64,000 nt of DNA, taken from Paramacrobiotus metropolitanus (lineage: Eukaryota > Tardigrada > Eutardigrada > Parachela > Macrobiotidae). The translations under genes were made by a program, and so were the position numbers. Numbering within the stretch: position 1 is the first letter of the stretch; each line of letters opens with the position of its first letter. The notes below the pieces were generated by a model. The model had not been told where the DNA came from and did no database searches. It saw only the letters and a list, made by a program, of their open reading frames with translations. The stretch covers positions 62,001-126,000 of the forward strand of contig NW_026570340.1 of NCBI RefSeq assembly GCF_019649055.1, in the 5' to 3' direction. This document shows, piece after piece, positions 11,881 to 22,258 of the stretch.

Positions 11881-14341
11881 TTACACATTCTTACCTCCAA
11901 ACAAATCACTGAGAGAGTAAAAATCAGTCACTGAATCATTAATCTCGTCATCCGTACATTCCTCAAATTCTAGGAGAGCTTCTAACACCGAGTTGAACTG
12001 ACTCGAAGCGCTTGCATCATCTTGAATTTCCGAATCTGAAACTGTACTGCAGTCATTATTGTTGCTGGAGATTATCTGAATATCTCCATCTTCATCCATC
12101 TCGACTACTGTACCCGAACTTTTCTTGTTTGTTTGAAGGTCGACCTTCAGCGATTCTTTTAGAGCTGCGACTCGCTGCGCTTCCCGTTTTGCCATAATAT
12201 CCTCTTTCTGAAATTTCATTCGCATTGCCACCATTCCCGTAGCTAAATCCAGTTTTAAGTTAGATCGATTGTCATCATGCACGAATCCTAACTGACTCCA
12301 AGCGCGCTCCAAACTCGCTGCATGCACGACGACGTGCCAAAGTTCCAAAACCAAGCTGGCTAGCTCTTTGTGCTCATATTGTACGTATTTCCAATAACGT
12401 TCCACAGAAGAAAGATTCGATGCAACTTCATCTCCAAATATGCCTTTGTTCTCAATGTAATCCATGAGGGAGCTAATCACCCGCATTCCATCAGCTTCAA
12501 ATAAGCGGACATACCATCCTTTTGCCCAACGCAGCACAACCCCAAAATTGAAACGCCCAGACGTGCGGAATGGTTTCATTTTGGACGTTGGGTCCAGTAT
12601 CAAAGCCAAAACAAACAGTGACGGATCATAAAATTTCTGCCAGCGTTTTTCTAGGGTCGACCCTAACACCCCCGCTAAATCATCATCTTCCAGTGCGGTG
12701 AACACGTGGTAAATTTTCGCAAACTGAGTGATAACATCCGCTAAAGTGCATCCATCCGTCTCTGTGATTCCTTGAGCGACAGTGACAGGATCCAGTATTT
12801 GGACAACATTCTTTAGGCCACTCCAAAATGCTGCATCTTCAATAGTGACTTTAAGTTTTGCAAGTCCTTCGGTCTTGGATCGCTCGTCTGCTAGCCGCGC
12901 GACCATGCCCTGTCAAATTTTCATGCTTCACAATACGGAAAACACAATTGTAGGTCGACCTACAAACCTGGAGGGGTAGCTGCGATTTCGCGATCGCGCG
13001 GAACATGTTATTATAGCTGTACCATCGAGTGTCGCAAAGTTTGCTTATTGCTGTCGTGCTGCCATTGTATTTCATTTGCTCTTCTCGAAGAACGGCTAAT
13101 GCTTTCGTGCGCGTGGCTAGTAGCGAAACAATGTCGACCGCTTTCTTGCAAATTGCTGAAAATTTCGGGACAGATGTCAAGACATCTTTCACAATCAGGT
13201 TGATTTGGTGGGCGCTGCAAGGCAGAAATATCTTGCTTGGATACTTCTCCTTCATTAACCGCCTCGCTTTCACGTGGGCGGCATCTGAGTCGCACGTCAC
13301 CGTCCGAGCACAAGCCTTGAATTTTTGCTCCAACATCGTAAAACTGCCTTCGATCTTTTCCATGACATCTTCAGCCCGAGATGATTGAGAAGAAATAATT
13401 TCAGTCGAAAGAAAATGGTTCTCCACCCCTTGACTGTTTTTGACAGTAGCCATAATACCTAAAAAGTAGATTTTTGTAGGTCGACCTACACTTCAATTTA
13501 AACAACACCAAAATTACTCGTTCACTTAGCATCCCCAAACCACCGTTTTCCACTTACCAAGAACTTTATCATGCTTCGCATTTTTGTAACCGTCCAGCGT
13601 CACAGTAACAGACAGTTGCGATGACAAAGCTTTGACTGTGTTGCTTTCAACAGACTTGATGCGCTGTGGGATGATGCGAGTCGATAACACGAATCGACTT
13701 GGTGGCTTCACCGCTGGTCGCATAAATTTCCAAAACCGAATAAATCGAGGATCCTCCACGGCTCGAAAGGAGAAGTTCCCCGAGACAAACATATCGGCAA
13801 GAAGACGCTCAAAATCCCCCAGCTCGTTTTTCGCCAGTGGCCGATCAAAAAACGCTTCCGTGTTCGCCTGCTTTTTTGCAGCGCTTCCACCTGGAACCGC
13901 AGACGACAGCAATGGCACAACGTGTGCTCCTTCGTTTGTTTTTGAGTCGACCCAAACAGAAACTTCCTTGCGGTATGCATCCTTAGCTGACTGTGGAATG
14001 AATTCACACTTATAAAAATGGTTTTCCAGATGCACTTTTTCGCCGCGCAGGGCCTTCGGAGACGGCAGATTAGCAGCGCACTCTTTGCAAATCGCCTCCC
14101 AAAAATTAGAATGAGCAACCTGTTTGGTGCCACGGTCGAAATACCGCCAGATGGGTAAACGACCTGTTCGCATACGCTTTGCCCCTACAAAACGTTCAAG
14201 TAAATCAAACACCTCCTCTAATGAAATAGTAACAGAATGCGGGTCGACCCGCAAATAGCAAAAGAAACTCACCTGAGTCTGACTATCTTCAGTGGGTGCA
14301 GGATCCTTGCCTGAACTGGCCGAATTACTTGTTGGATTCAT
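11881..14341 (-). CDS. hAT transposase (BED-like finger, RNase H-like core, dimerisation domain)
   Basis: ATG at 14339-14341 opens exon 1 (13558-14341). Exons 2 (12968-13458) and 3 (11881-12909) follow after introns of 99 and 58 nt with GTAAGT/AG and GTTTGT/AG ends; phases match, giving 767 residues. Near the N terminus WRYFDRG...FW..ICKEC and HLENHFYKC form a BED-like zinc finger. TLDGYKN supplies the first expected catalytic Asp region, followed by CDSDAAHVKARR and PCSAHQINLIVKD. The C-terminal ELWHVVVHAASLERAWSQLG is the hAT dimerisation signature. The nuclear enzyme would excise and reinsert the element. GTGAGT at 14272 and an AG at 14218 could mark another intron, but the frame is open without it and the phases do not match, so I leave it unspliced. 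Confidence 0.9.
12134..12149. promoter_or_regulatory. GGTCGACC-core palindrome 1 of 5 in the hAT element
   Basis: TGAAGGTCGACCTTCA is a perfect 16-bp palindrome in transposase exon 3. It shares the GGTCGACC core with four others in the same element. Function unknown; a transposase-binding or self-regulatory site is one possibility. Confidence 0.6.
12652..12665. promoter_or_regulatory. GGTCGACC-core palindrome 2 of 5
   Basis: TAGGGTCGACCCTA is a perfect 14-bp palindrome in transposase exon 3. Confidence 0.6.
12948..12965. promoter_or_regulatory. GGTCGACC-core palindrome 3 of 5
   Basis: TTGTAGGTCGACCTACAA is a perfect 18-bp palindrome just inside the 5' end of transposase intron 2. Confidence 0.6.
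13475..13490. promoter_or_regulatory. GGTCGACC-core palindrome 4 of 5
   Basis: TGTAGGTCGACCTACA is a perfect 16-bp palindrome near the 3' end of transposase intron 1. It is identical to the inner 16 bp of palindrome 3. Confidence 0.6.
14238..14253. promoter_or_regulatory. GGTCGACC-core palindrome 5 of 5
   Basis: TGCGGGTCGACCCGCA is a perfect 16-bp palindrome in the 5' part of transposase exon 1. Confidence 0.6.
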
Positions 14342-14746
14342 GATACGAGCTCGTAAGGATAGCAATTAAGGATTATTCTCAAACAAAAACGATGGTTCCT
14401 TACAGAAATAATTGTGGGGAAAAAATAAATGCTGCCTTGCTTGCAGAAAGCAAAAAATGCAACGTTAAGCGATTTGCGCTAAAGTTGCTGAACGGTGAGG
14501 TGAAGTAGCACACGAAACGCCGTAACGGCGTATTACGACGTTTTAAAAGCCATCTTCGGCCTCTTACTTTTCTGCACAACGAACAAAATGATTTTTTGGT
14601 ATTACCATAGGCATTCTGGTATATCAGATCTTATTTGGTATATCTGGTAGTAAATCTTACCATTTGACGCCTGCCTGATATACCATTTAGCAATGGTATA
14701 TCAGCCGTACCACAATACCATATACCATTTGGTATCAACAACCCTA

Positions 14747-15674
14747 GTTTGCGCGCGCAACATCCGGCTGCCGAGATATGGCGAACTAAAACGGGCGAAA
14801 AGTTTAAACGCATTGTTGTGTGCCAAATATCTGGTTATGACCCGATCTTCTTGAAACTTTGCTGTAAAAGACACACGTCCATAAAGTCGAAAGTGAACCA
14901 ATATCGGATTTAGAGTATTTTTTTTCAAATTTTAAAACGAATATCAAGAATTTTTAAATTCATTTAAAATTATGGGTCAGTCAGTGCTCACGCTCACGTA
15001 TAACTGCACCGGCGTGATTTGAACTGAATTATACGGAGCGCACAACGCCGTACAGTTCACCGCCAGTTAATGCTTCGCCGGACAGTATCCTTACATTTAC
15101 GCATATAAGTTACAATGTTGTATTATAACGAACGAAAAATATAGGTATCCGCAATTGCGACTACATTTGTGTTGCTGCCTACTATTTTGCTTTAATTCGT
15201 CGTCAGTCTACTAGTTTATCCGATACCTACATAAGTTAATCCGCTACCGGCCGGATTTTCTTCGAACTTATAAATTAACCACATATTTAAAACAATTTTT
15301 TCGCTATAATTAAAAAAGAATAACTTTACAAAAAATATTTTTCGGGTGTGCCCGGGTTTACCGAATTCAGAAACTGTTATTGGTAAAAAGCCTGATTTTG
15401 CAGCTTGTTTTTATTAATGACTGTATGGGCGTTGAGAAGGGACTTAACGGGAGTCGCATAATAAATTTGCTTAAGTGTCAGAATTTTGGCATGCCAATCC
15501 CCGCAAATCTCCTAAAGCCGGTCATTTTCCAATGATACCGGCCTGTATGGATTCCAAAAAATTAATTAAGCGTAACTTTACGCCTTCCAAAAACCCCTGC
15601 GGTAAATTAATGAATGAATCAGAGTTTTTTTGGTCGAGCTTAGTGCTGTGATTGGCACAAAAAATTTTAAGAAA
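14747..15674. repeat. Right part of the split family-1 repeat, then gene-free sequence
   Basis: 14747-14960 continues the repeat interrupted by the hAT element (AACATCCGGCTGCCGAGATA and onward). From 14961 to 15674 no gene or recognisable repeat is seen. Confidence 0.55.
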
Positions 15675-15689
15675 GACAGTCCGCGGAAA
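15675..15689 (+). promoter_or_regulatory. Upstream box shared by the two Cys-rich peptide genes
   Basis: GACAGTCCGCGGAAA occurs here 92 bp upstream of the TATA box. It recurs identically 91 bp upstream of the TATA box of the gene at 31659, while surrounding sequence has diverged. Conserved sequence and spacing suggest a cis-regulatory site. Confidence 0.65.
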
Positions 15690-15766
15690 TCGGCCACATT
15701 TACCTCATGCAAGAAAAGGTGCCCGCGTGACATGAGCATTCTGCAGTTGAAGAGCTATGCTATTTG

Positions 15767-15810
15767 TATATAAGCGTAAGAAATAAGCATTTTTTTAGCA
15801 GTCTGCAGTA
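15767..15810 (+). promoter_or_regulatory. TATA box and start region of Cys-rich peptide gene 1
   Basis: TATATAAG at 15767-15774 is followed 32 bp downstream by CAGTCTGCAGTATTCTCTTT, which has a near copy (CAGTCTGCAGTGTTCTCTTT) at 31581. The position fits a transcription start with an Inr-like CAGT. Confidence 0.7.
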
Positions 15811-15908
15811 TTCTCTTTTTTCAGTTATCTGAGCACAGTCTGGAATACAGTAGCAACGCTACCGCTGTCTGTTTCTTCGTTGACTTGTGCCCTCTGCAAC
15901 TGCCCAAC

Positions 15909-16169
15909 ATGCATACGCGCGCTTTCCTCATCCTCACCATCACCATTCTGCTCCTGGCCGCCTACTCCGGCCCGGTGGCTGGCCAGTGCAACTTATGCTC
16001 GTGTAGTATGACTTCTTGCAGGAAGATGTGCCAACTTCAGTGCTCGCGCCCCTTGCGTGTTGCTCGTGCCGCTGAACTGCCAAGCCTTATGGAAATGACC
16101 CTCAAAAAGATTAAGAAAAGCCCGGGTCCTTTGCATAAAATTAGGAAGCACCCGGGTCTTGCTGACTAA
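15909..16169 (+). CDS. Small secreted Cys-rich peptide precursor 1
   Basis: The 86-codon single-exon frame starts at the ATG at 15909, which places a strong signal peptide (hydrophobic ILTITILLLAAYSG, likely cleavage after VAG) at the N terminus; an upstream non-ATG extension is not needed. The mature part begins QCNLCSCSMTSCRKMCQLQC: six cysteines spaced C-x2-C-x-C-x4-C-x3-C-x3-C. Then comes RVARAAELPSL and a Lys-rich tail with KKSPG. The gene at 31659 has the same plan, including the R-A-A-[ED]-L-P motif after the cysteines and the same promoter, so the two are paralogues. An extracellular disulfide-rich peptide is inferred; function (defence, signalling or other) cannot be told. An AATAAA lies at about 16460. 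Confidence 0.8.
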   Translation: MHTRAFLILTITILLLAAYSGPVAGQCNLCSCSMTSCRKMCQLQCSRPLRVARAAELPSLMEMTLKKIKKSPGPLHKIRKHPGLAD

Positions 16170-16879
16170 CGGGCCCTGGCCACAACATCCGATTCCTGTT
16201 AAGGATGTCCATTATCTGTCAACTAGCTGACGCAAAAAAATATCTGCGCGCCTTTGACGCTTTTGCATGTACAGATAGAACATACTTTTCAGACTACAGT
16301 CTGATGCTAAAGCGAATGAATGTTGTCTAAGCGGTTTACCTTGATGCGACTAGGTGTTCTGACCCGCTTGCCATAAAATTTCGCACTTGTATCGGAAGTT
16401 GTTTTCAAGTACTTAATGTGATTTCCGCTTTGCTTTTTTTCTTATGTAATGGACGATCCAATAAACTGGGCCTCCGATCCGTCGCTTCTCCCTCATTAAG
16501 CGCTGTATAAGTACATAGTTCAAATAAATGATCCTGTACGCGTATGTAAAATAAGGTATCGGCTGGATGGTGTTTTGTAATTCGAATCCCCGGTGCTTAA
16601 TCATGTATGGCCGAATGAATCAGCGCAGCCATTAACTTTCTGCTTTAGAAGTTATGACGAGTAAGCTGTCTACAACGAAAGACCTTTTTCAGAAAACACA
16701 GGAAAATTGCAAACGTACAGGATCATTATAACAGGATAAGTAAATGCTTCTAGATATCTTTAATTGATTATTCTAACGTATGATTTCAACAGAGCGATTT
16801 TCTTGCATACACAGTGCAGATGCATAAACGGTTTAAACACGCTTTCTTAACGTGAGTTGCCGCAAATGACTGCTCTGGG
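16170..16879. other. 3' flank of Cys-rich peptide gene 1 and gene-free sequence
   Basis: AATAAA near 16460 is the likely polyadenylation signal. No gene is seen in the rest. Confidence 0.45.
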
Positions 16880-17330
16880 GCAAAATTAAACCTCTTGTTA
16901 AGCGAGACAGTCAGCGGCTAACCAGACGAAACGCATTATTGTAATGCCAACGATGCAGCTACAAATTTTGCCAGTAAAAAATCTTTTATACAAGTTACTC
17001 CACCAAGCGAACAATTTGCTGATCAAAAACATCGAATTTTTAATTCCATAGGGGCAAAATCCGCAGAGCTTTTGATCTGCACAAAATGGACAGCAACTGC
17101 AGAGCTGACAAACCAACAAAAAACAGAACTAAAACTAGACACTCATCACTGCTCATTGCTTCCGTTGATTGCCCGACACCGGGTAGTTAATGTGGCCAAC
17201 CCTGATAATTAATAACCCGGTAACAGAATTAGGCGCCTAAAACAGCAAGATGTCCGAGAACTTCGTGCAGCTGACACAAAATCATTAGCAGAGGTGATTG
17301 TCTCGCTTACATACAAGATATAAACCGGTA
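16880..17330 (-). pseudogene. Duplicated segment of unknown identity (partner at 10930-11460)
   Basis: Minus-strand readings include a hydrophobic MSSDECLVLVLFFVGLS segment and, in a different frame, FCPYGIKNSMF. Together they parallel the partner copy but do not form one open frame. The duplicated block includes AATTAGGCGCCTAAAACAGC and the reverse of the GCTTACAT end. Likely decayed duplicates of an unrecognised gene. Confidence 0.35.
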
Positions 17331-18990
17331 ACACCTTTATCATTATTATGAGTTTGTTCGTGTGTATAGCAGCGGAATGAGTTACGATGAAATTGACTCT
17401 AACGTTCACATCAGATCAGAACTGTATGCAAAGAATTACTTACACTGTACCGGTTGTTACTCACTTTTTCGACAATGGGAAGATACCCATGGCGTGGCAT
17501 GCAGTACAACTGCGCCGATGGGATTATGATAGAACCGCCATACAAGCACAGCGACACAAAGGTCACCGTCAATTAAATATTTCACCCGCATGCGGCCGGA
17601 GCAAATACACGCCCTGAAGCAATACTCTTATAATAAGAATTGTAATTCTTGTGTAATGCGTAAAAGCAAGGTATGGTTTTAAAATTACTTGGAAACATTT
17701 CTAATTCGATTCCCGAACAATATAAACGCCAACAATTTGAAAACATAACTCGAAATCTTCTCTAGAATTCTAAAATTATTACCTGAAGATTATTTCAGTT
17801 CTGATAATATATTACGAAACTGCTGTACGAAACTTGGCAGTTTTTGTACTGGTACACAGGAAATTAAATGTAGTGGCCGTGAATCAAAAGAAACGCGGAG
17901 GCAAAGCCGAGACTGTTTCTTGTATATATACATAATAAATATAACCAGGACCTACTGTATACAGGCCTAATAAGACGCTTGTGCAGTACGAGATGACGTA
18001 GCAGTAGATCAGACGGTTTAACACTGCACCAGTGCAGAAAATGGTGATTTCTGCCGTTTTACGACCTTCTCTAGTTTCAAATTCGTTTACAATCATTGAG
18101 TTTTAAGTAAAAAAATGTTCCTTTTTCTTATCCTTATCAAAATCTATGGTGGAAAATGGGTTCACAAAGTGCAAACTGGAAAAAGAAGCAAACTACTGCA
18201 ACGAAGATGCAGTTCCACTCATACAGCATACTGTACTCAGTGTACTGTTTGTTCCAAGCACGCCGTGTTACAGCCTTTACTGCATTAACTTTTATCTTGC
18301 TGCTTTATACGAAGCCTATAATAATTTTGTGTTTTAATGCCCGCGTGGAGCTTTTTACGGAACGAAGAATTACGGAAGCTATTACCGTGCTGCTGAGGTA
18401 TTGACTGGGACGAATCTTGTCCTTCTTCACCAGTTTTACGTTCGGTTTTTAGATTTGGTCGAACTGTTCTGAGAATTTGTGCTACTACAATCTTTGACTA
18501 TTCTCGAAGAACTCTTAATGTTGATGTTTGGAGGCCTAACAAAATTGTAAACGAAGCATTATTGACAGTGTCACCGTAGCAGCAGGTGAGCTGGGACAAC
18601 AGCAGTTATTGCAATAAAACTTCCCAGTTTAAAGCTTTCCAGTCGGTCTATATTCCATTTTATGGCCCAAATTAGTTTCAGAATTTTTTTTATTTTATTC
18701 TACAATAAAAACTGTTATCAATAATAACAGTAACTCTAAAAACCAACCCAAATCAATCCATCATTCTCATGCTCTGCATTGGTAAATATTGATAACTGTC
18801 TCATCTACTTCGACGTCATCGAACCTCTTATTAGGCCTGTATACAATAGGTCCTGATATAACAAATATAAAATATAAATATATATAATAATATGCATAAA
18901 TTGTAATATAAATGTAACACTTAGAAATTTATTTTGCCGCTAAATAATATTTGCAGTGGAGTGATGACTTACAAGCGAGTGTTGACTTTG
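17331..18990. other. AT-rich gene-free stretch
   Basis: No gene is recognised. 17880-17925 (CAAAAGAAACGCGGAGGCAA ... CTGTTTCTTGTA) has a relative at 27448-27500. Dinucleotide and A/T-rich sequence dominates 18650-18960. Confidence 0.45.
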
Positions 18991-18997
18991 CACGATT

Positions 18998-19150
18998 ATG
19001 AATTTATTTTCAAGTTTATGCACTCCAGAAGGCAGCTGGGAAGCGAAATCACTTTACAAGTGTAACATACATAATGAAGGCGCTTATGTCTGCAAGACTG
19101 CAGATGCACGGTCAACGGAGATATTGGTACAGGTACATGTACAGATGTAC
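18998..19150 (+). pseudogene. Possible immunoglobulin-domain fragment
   Basis: One frame reads ...CNIHNEGAYVCKTADARS followed by TEILVQVHV. This is the D/N-x-G-x-Y-x-C end of an Ig domain with its final beta strand. No first-cysteine half, signal peptide or splice-consistent partner exon was found nearby. It is probably a remnant, or an exon of a gene I cannot assemble. Confidence 0.35.
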
Positions 19151-19356
19151 TCGTACATAAAGTACTGCATATCGTTATATACGATGAACGCCGTAGATGC
19201 AGTCATGCAATTAGCGCGCAGACACTGTAATACGCAGTAAACAATGAATGCAACCGAACCGGAAGTCATCGGCTATGGAACGCTAGTGGCGTCAAGGTTA
19301 GTGTGAATCGCAGAACAACAAATTGCTCCCACAAAATCATTTCCACGCTTTCCTGT

Positions 19357-20933
19357 TGTCATATGGAAAACGTGATGTGATCATCTTGTGATCACACGCT
19401 GCACGATCTAAGCGGACTTAGCATATAGGTCTATGACCGACGCTTATGCGACCCGGAATACCTGCAAGGTATTCGCGTCTACTTCCATCTATCTCTACCT
19501 ATATAAGCTCAGCACTGTTGTACCATCTGTACACACGGTACCAAGTCATCTGTATGCATGCTAGCATTGTACCATCCGCGTACAGTCATCATGTACCATC
19601 AATAAAGATACAGCACGGTCAGTCTCTCGTGTCTTCTTTATATTACTAAAACCCACTATTACAATGGTGGCTCCAGGGGTTGCCGAGATTCGGTCTCGGT
19701 ATATTTCTGATCGTCAGTCTTGGCAACGCTGACCGTTCAGTTTCTACCGACTAAATCCTCGTCGATTTACTGTGAGTTTACTAGTGTTTTATACTGACTT
19801 GACCTTCCTATACACTGCACTATGGACACTTCAAACCCGTCACGGATAGCCCATCAGTTCGTCCAAACCATCCTGAAGCGACTGCATCAAGAGCATTCCT
19901 GCCCTACCCGGAAACAACAAATCTATGCCGTATTCGATGCGCTTCCTCCAGAACTGAAAGAAAAATACCTATTCGAACTGCCTCAAGACACCAACTCCTT
20001 CGAACGCAAGCTCCAGTACGAATTACAGTACGGTCAATTCCATTCTCAGCTCATTTTACCCGTATTACAACAACAACCTTCCCCTGGAAGCCAACCCAAA
20101 CAACGACGACAAAGACCTATCGCTCCCAGAATTTGCTACCACTGCAGAAAGCCCGGACACGAAGTTATTCGCTGTTGGCAATACAGAAATCAGCATAACT
20201 ACTGATGAAGATTTTACTGGATTCAACATTGACTTAGGACCGGATTTACAAGGTATAAAAGTGGAAAGTAAGGCATGTGGCTGTAAGAGTGATCCATGAC
20301 CTTTGGTACGAGAGAACAAGCTGTAAGAGTGAAACGTGTCTCCGACCGATACTAATGACTTTAAGAATTTGGGTGCGACGTACGTGAAGATTACAGTGAG
20401 ATTTTTACCACTACTTGCTGCTGATGGACAGTTGCCTCTTCGACGAATTTCGCCTCTACGATGCATTTTTCAACAAGGGAAGGAGGAACATGAGCTCCAC
20501 TCGTCATCACCAACGAACACTGGAGAAACGCCCAACCTGAGCAAGAGGAATATAAAAAAAAAATCGTGCTAGTATTTCTTTTCTATTTGTTTTATAATTT
20601 CTACGAAATTCTCCTAAGAAGGGAAGTGTCATATGGAAAACGTGATGTGATCATCTTGTGATCACACGCTGCACGATCTAAGCGGACTTAGCATATAGGT
20701 CTATGACCGACGCTTATGCGACCCGGAATACCTGCAAGGTATTCGCGTCTACTTCCATCTATCTCTACCTATATAAGCTCAGCACTGTTGTACCATCTGT
20801 ACACACGGTACCAAGTCATCTGTATGCATGCTAGCATTGTACCATCCGCGTACAGTCATCATGTACCATCAATAAAGATACAGCACGGTCAGTCTCTCGT
20901 GTCTTCTTTATATTACTAAAACCCACTATTACA
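19357..20933 (+). mobile_element. Non-autonomous LTR retrotransposon, 1577 bp, near-identical LTRs
   Basis: Two 307-bp LTRs (19357-19663 and 20627-20933) begin TGTCATATGG and end CTATTACA and appear identical. Each carries CTATATAAGC and AATAAAGATACAGC, fitting promoter and polyadenylation signals. The element is flanked by CTGT on both sides (4-bp duplication). A TGG-starting primer-binding-like site lies two bases inside the 5' LTR, and a purine tract AAGAAGGGAAG precedes the 3' LTR. The interior encodes only a gag-like protein; no protease, reverse transcriptase or integrase is seen, so mobilisation would need another element. LTR identity suggests recent insertion. Confidence 0.92.
19822..20205 (+). 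CDS. Gag-like protein with CCHC zinc knuckle
   Basis: 127 residues from ATG 19822. The N-terminal two thirds are mixed charged/hydrophobic and the middle is Gln/Pro-rich. The C-terminal CYHCRKPGHEVIRC is a C-x2-C-x4-H-x4-C nucleic-acid-binding knuckle typical of retroelement nucleocapsid. It is shorter than usual gag proteins and is followed by a stop with no pol frame, so it is an internally deleted, gag-only element. It would coat element RNA. Confidence 0.8.
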   Translation: MDTSNPSRIAHQFVQTILKRLHQEHSCPTRKQQIYAVFDALPPELKEKYLFELPQDTNSFERKLQYELQYGQFHSQLILPVLQQQPSPGSQPKQRRQRPIAPRICYHCRKPGHEVIRCWQYRNQHNY

Positions 20934-21170
20934 CTGTCAACGGCTCCATATGCCAAGAGTCCAAGATGGGCCAATTGCAACCTTACGAGGACCCTTTAGC
21001 TGTTAGAAAGCAGGTTTTGGAAAACAGAAATGGGTTTAAAACGACGGCCCAGGTTTGGGTTTTCACAACTTTGACTGAACGCAGAAGTATTTAGCTACAC
21101 AATGGTGTGACACGAACCCTCTTTCTACTGCTAGGGGTCCCATTAAAAGCGGCAATGTTGCACGATCGAA
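20934..21170. other. Gene-free spacer
   Basis: Sequence between the LTR element and the next fold-back element; nothing recognised. Confidence 0.4.
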
Positions 21171-21437
21171 TTAAGGGAAGTGGGCCGGTACATGGTACCG
21201 AATTCGTGTACATGCACGAAAATTTACACTTTCGCGCACTCCCAAACACATTTTTGTTTCGGTTTATGGCGTTGTAGCCAGATGATTTGTATACACTGGC
21301 GTGAAAACCGTTTGTGCGCGCAACATCCGGTTCGGGAGTTATGGCTGCTAGAAAATTCCAGAAAGTTTAAATGCGTTCAGGTGTACCAAAAGTCTCATTA
21401 TGGATCAATCTCCCTCAAAATTTGCACGTAAATGCGC

Positions 21438-21668
21438 ATTATTATTATTATTATTATAACAACTACAGTAGCCAAACTCCATTAAAGGAGACTTTAACCC
21501 TAAGGTGAAAACCTTTGGGTGTTTAGGCTATTGGAAAATTTTTTTGTTTAATTTTGAAAATTTTATACTTTTTTTGGTTTGATTTTATGAGATAAAAGTT
21601 ACCCACCTAGGAATCGAACCCAGGACATACAATCTTAAAGCCAGACGTACTACCACCAAGCTAGGCAA
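21438..21668 (-). repeat. tRNA-derived SINE with (TAA)n tail
   Basis: On the minus strand, 21667-21602 reads TGCCTAGCTTGGTGGTAGTA ... GGTTCGATTCCTAGGTGGG. It has pol III A-box (TAGCTTGGTGG) and B-box (GGTTCGATTCC) elements and acceptor-like ends, but no clean anticodon stem, so it is a tRNA-derived head rather than a tRNA gene. A unique body follows (reverse of GGTGAAAACCTTTGGGTGTT) and ends in (TAA)n at about 21438-21458. Confidence 0.85.
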
Positions 21669-21683
21669 TTAACATTAAATATT

Positions 21684-21834
21684 TGATTATTATTATAACA
21701 ACTACAGTAGCCAAATTCCATTAAAGGAGACTTTAACCCTAAGGTGAAAACCTTTGGGTGTTTAGGCTATTGGAAAATTTTTTTGTTTAATTTTGAAAAT
21801 TTTATACTTTTTTTGGTTTGATTTTATGAGATAT
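21684..21834 (-). repeat. Headless duplicate of the SINE body
   Basis: About 150 bp is identical to the body and tail of the neighbouring SINE except for about one base (GCCAAATTCC versus GCCAAACTCC). It lacks the tRNA-like head. On the minus strand the order is body-tail-head-body-tail, a heterodimer. Confidence 0.8.
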
Positions 21835-22258
21835 GAAGCATGCCCATGAAGATCGTTTTTACACCGATCCACTGTTCTAGCATGTTTTTCAAATTTTAAA
21901 ATGAATTTCAAAAATTTTAAAATTCATTTTAAAATTTGAAAAAAATTATGGGAGTCTGGGTCAGTGTAAAAACGATCTTCATGGACATGCGCATTTACGT
22001 GCAAAATTTGAGGGAGATCGGTCTATAATGAGACTTTTGGTACACCTGAACGCATTTAAACTTTTTGGAATTTTCTAACAGTCAAAACTCCCGAACCGGA
22101 TGTTGCGCGCACAAACGGTTTTCACGCCAGTGTATACAAATCTTCTGGCTACAAAGCGATATAAAACCGAAACAAAAATGTGTTTGGGAGTGCGCGAAAG
22201 TGTAAATTTTCGTGCATGTACACGAATTCGGCACCATGTACCGGCCCACTTCCCTTAA

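Larger units (their letters stand above)
11687..14746 (-). mobile_element. Complete hAT DNA transposon, 3060 bp
   Basis: The ends are perfect 17-bp inverted repeats, TAGGGTTGTTGATACCA at 11687 and its complement ending at 14746. Both flanks carry the same 8-bp duplication GTTTGCGC (11679-11686 and 14747-14754), the hallmark of hAT insertion. Subterminal regions are rich in TGGTAT/ATACCA repeats, likely transposase-binding sites by analogy with other hAT elements. The transposase reads on the minus strand and is open throughout. Perfect TIRs, perfect duplication and an open reading frame together suggest a recent insertion that may still be autonomous. Confidence 0.95.
21171..22258. mobile_element. 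TTAA-flanked fold-back element with ~260-bp arms, carrying a nested SINE
   Basis: TTAA at 21171-21174 and 22255-22258 flank arms that are inverted copies over about 260 bp (left GGGAAGTGGGCCGGTACATG; right ends CATGTACCGGCCCACTTCCC). Each arm contains the family block with AACCGTTTGTGCGCGCAACA. The centre holds a tRNA-derived SINE and its partial duplicate (21438-21834) and a second inner inverted pair around 21890-21950. No transposase is present. The long, well-preserved arms could extrude as a cruciform. Confidence 0.85.

Noticed and set aside
14218-14272. A third intron in the hAT transposase
   Set aside because: GTGAGT and AG ends exist, but splicing would change the frame, and the unspliced frame is open.
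21602-21667. Functional tRNA gene on the minus strand
   Set aside because: The A and B boxes are good, but the anticodon arm does not pair, and it is joined to a repeated body with a (TAA)n tail.
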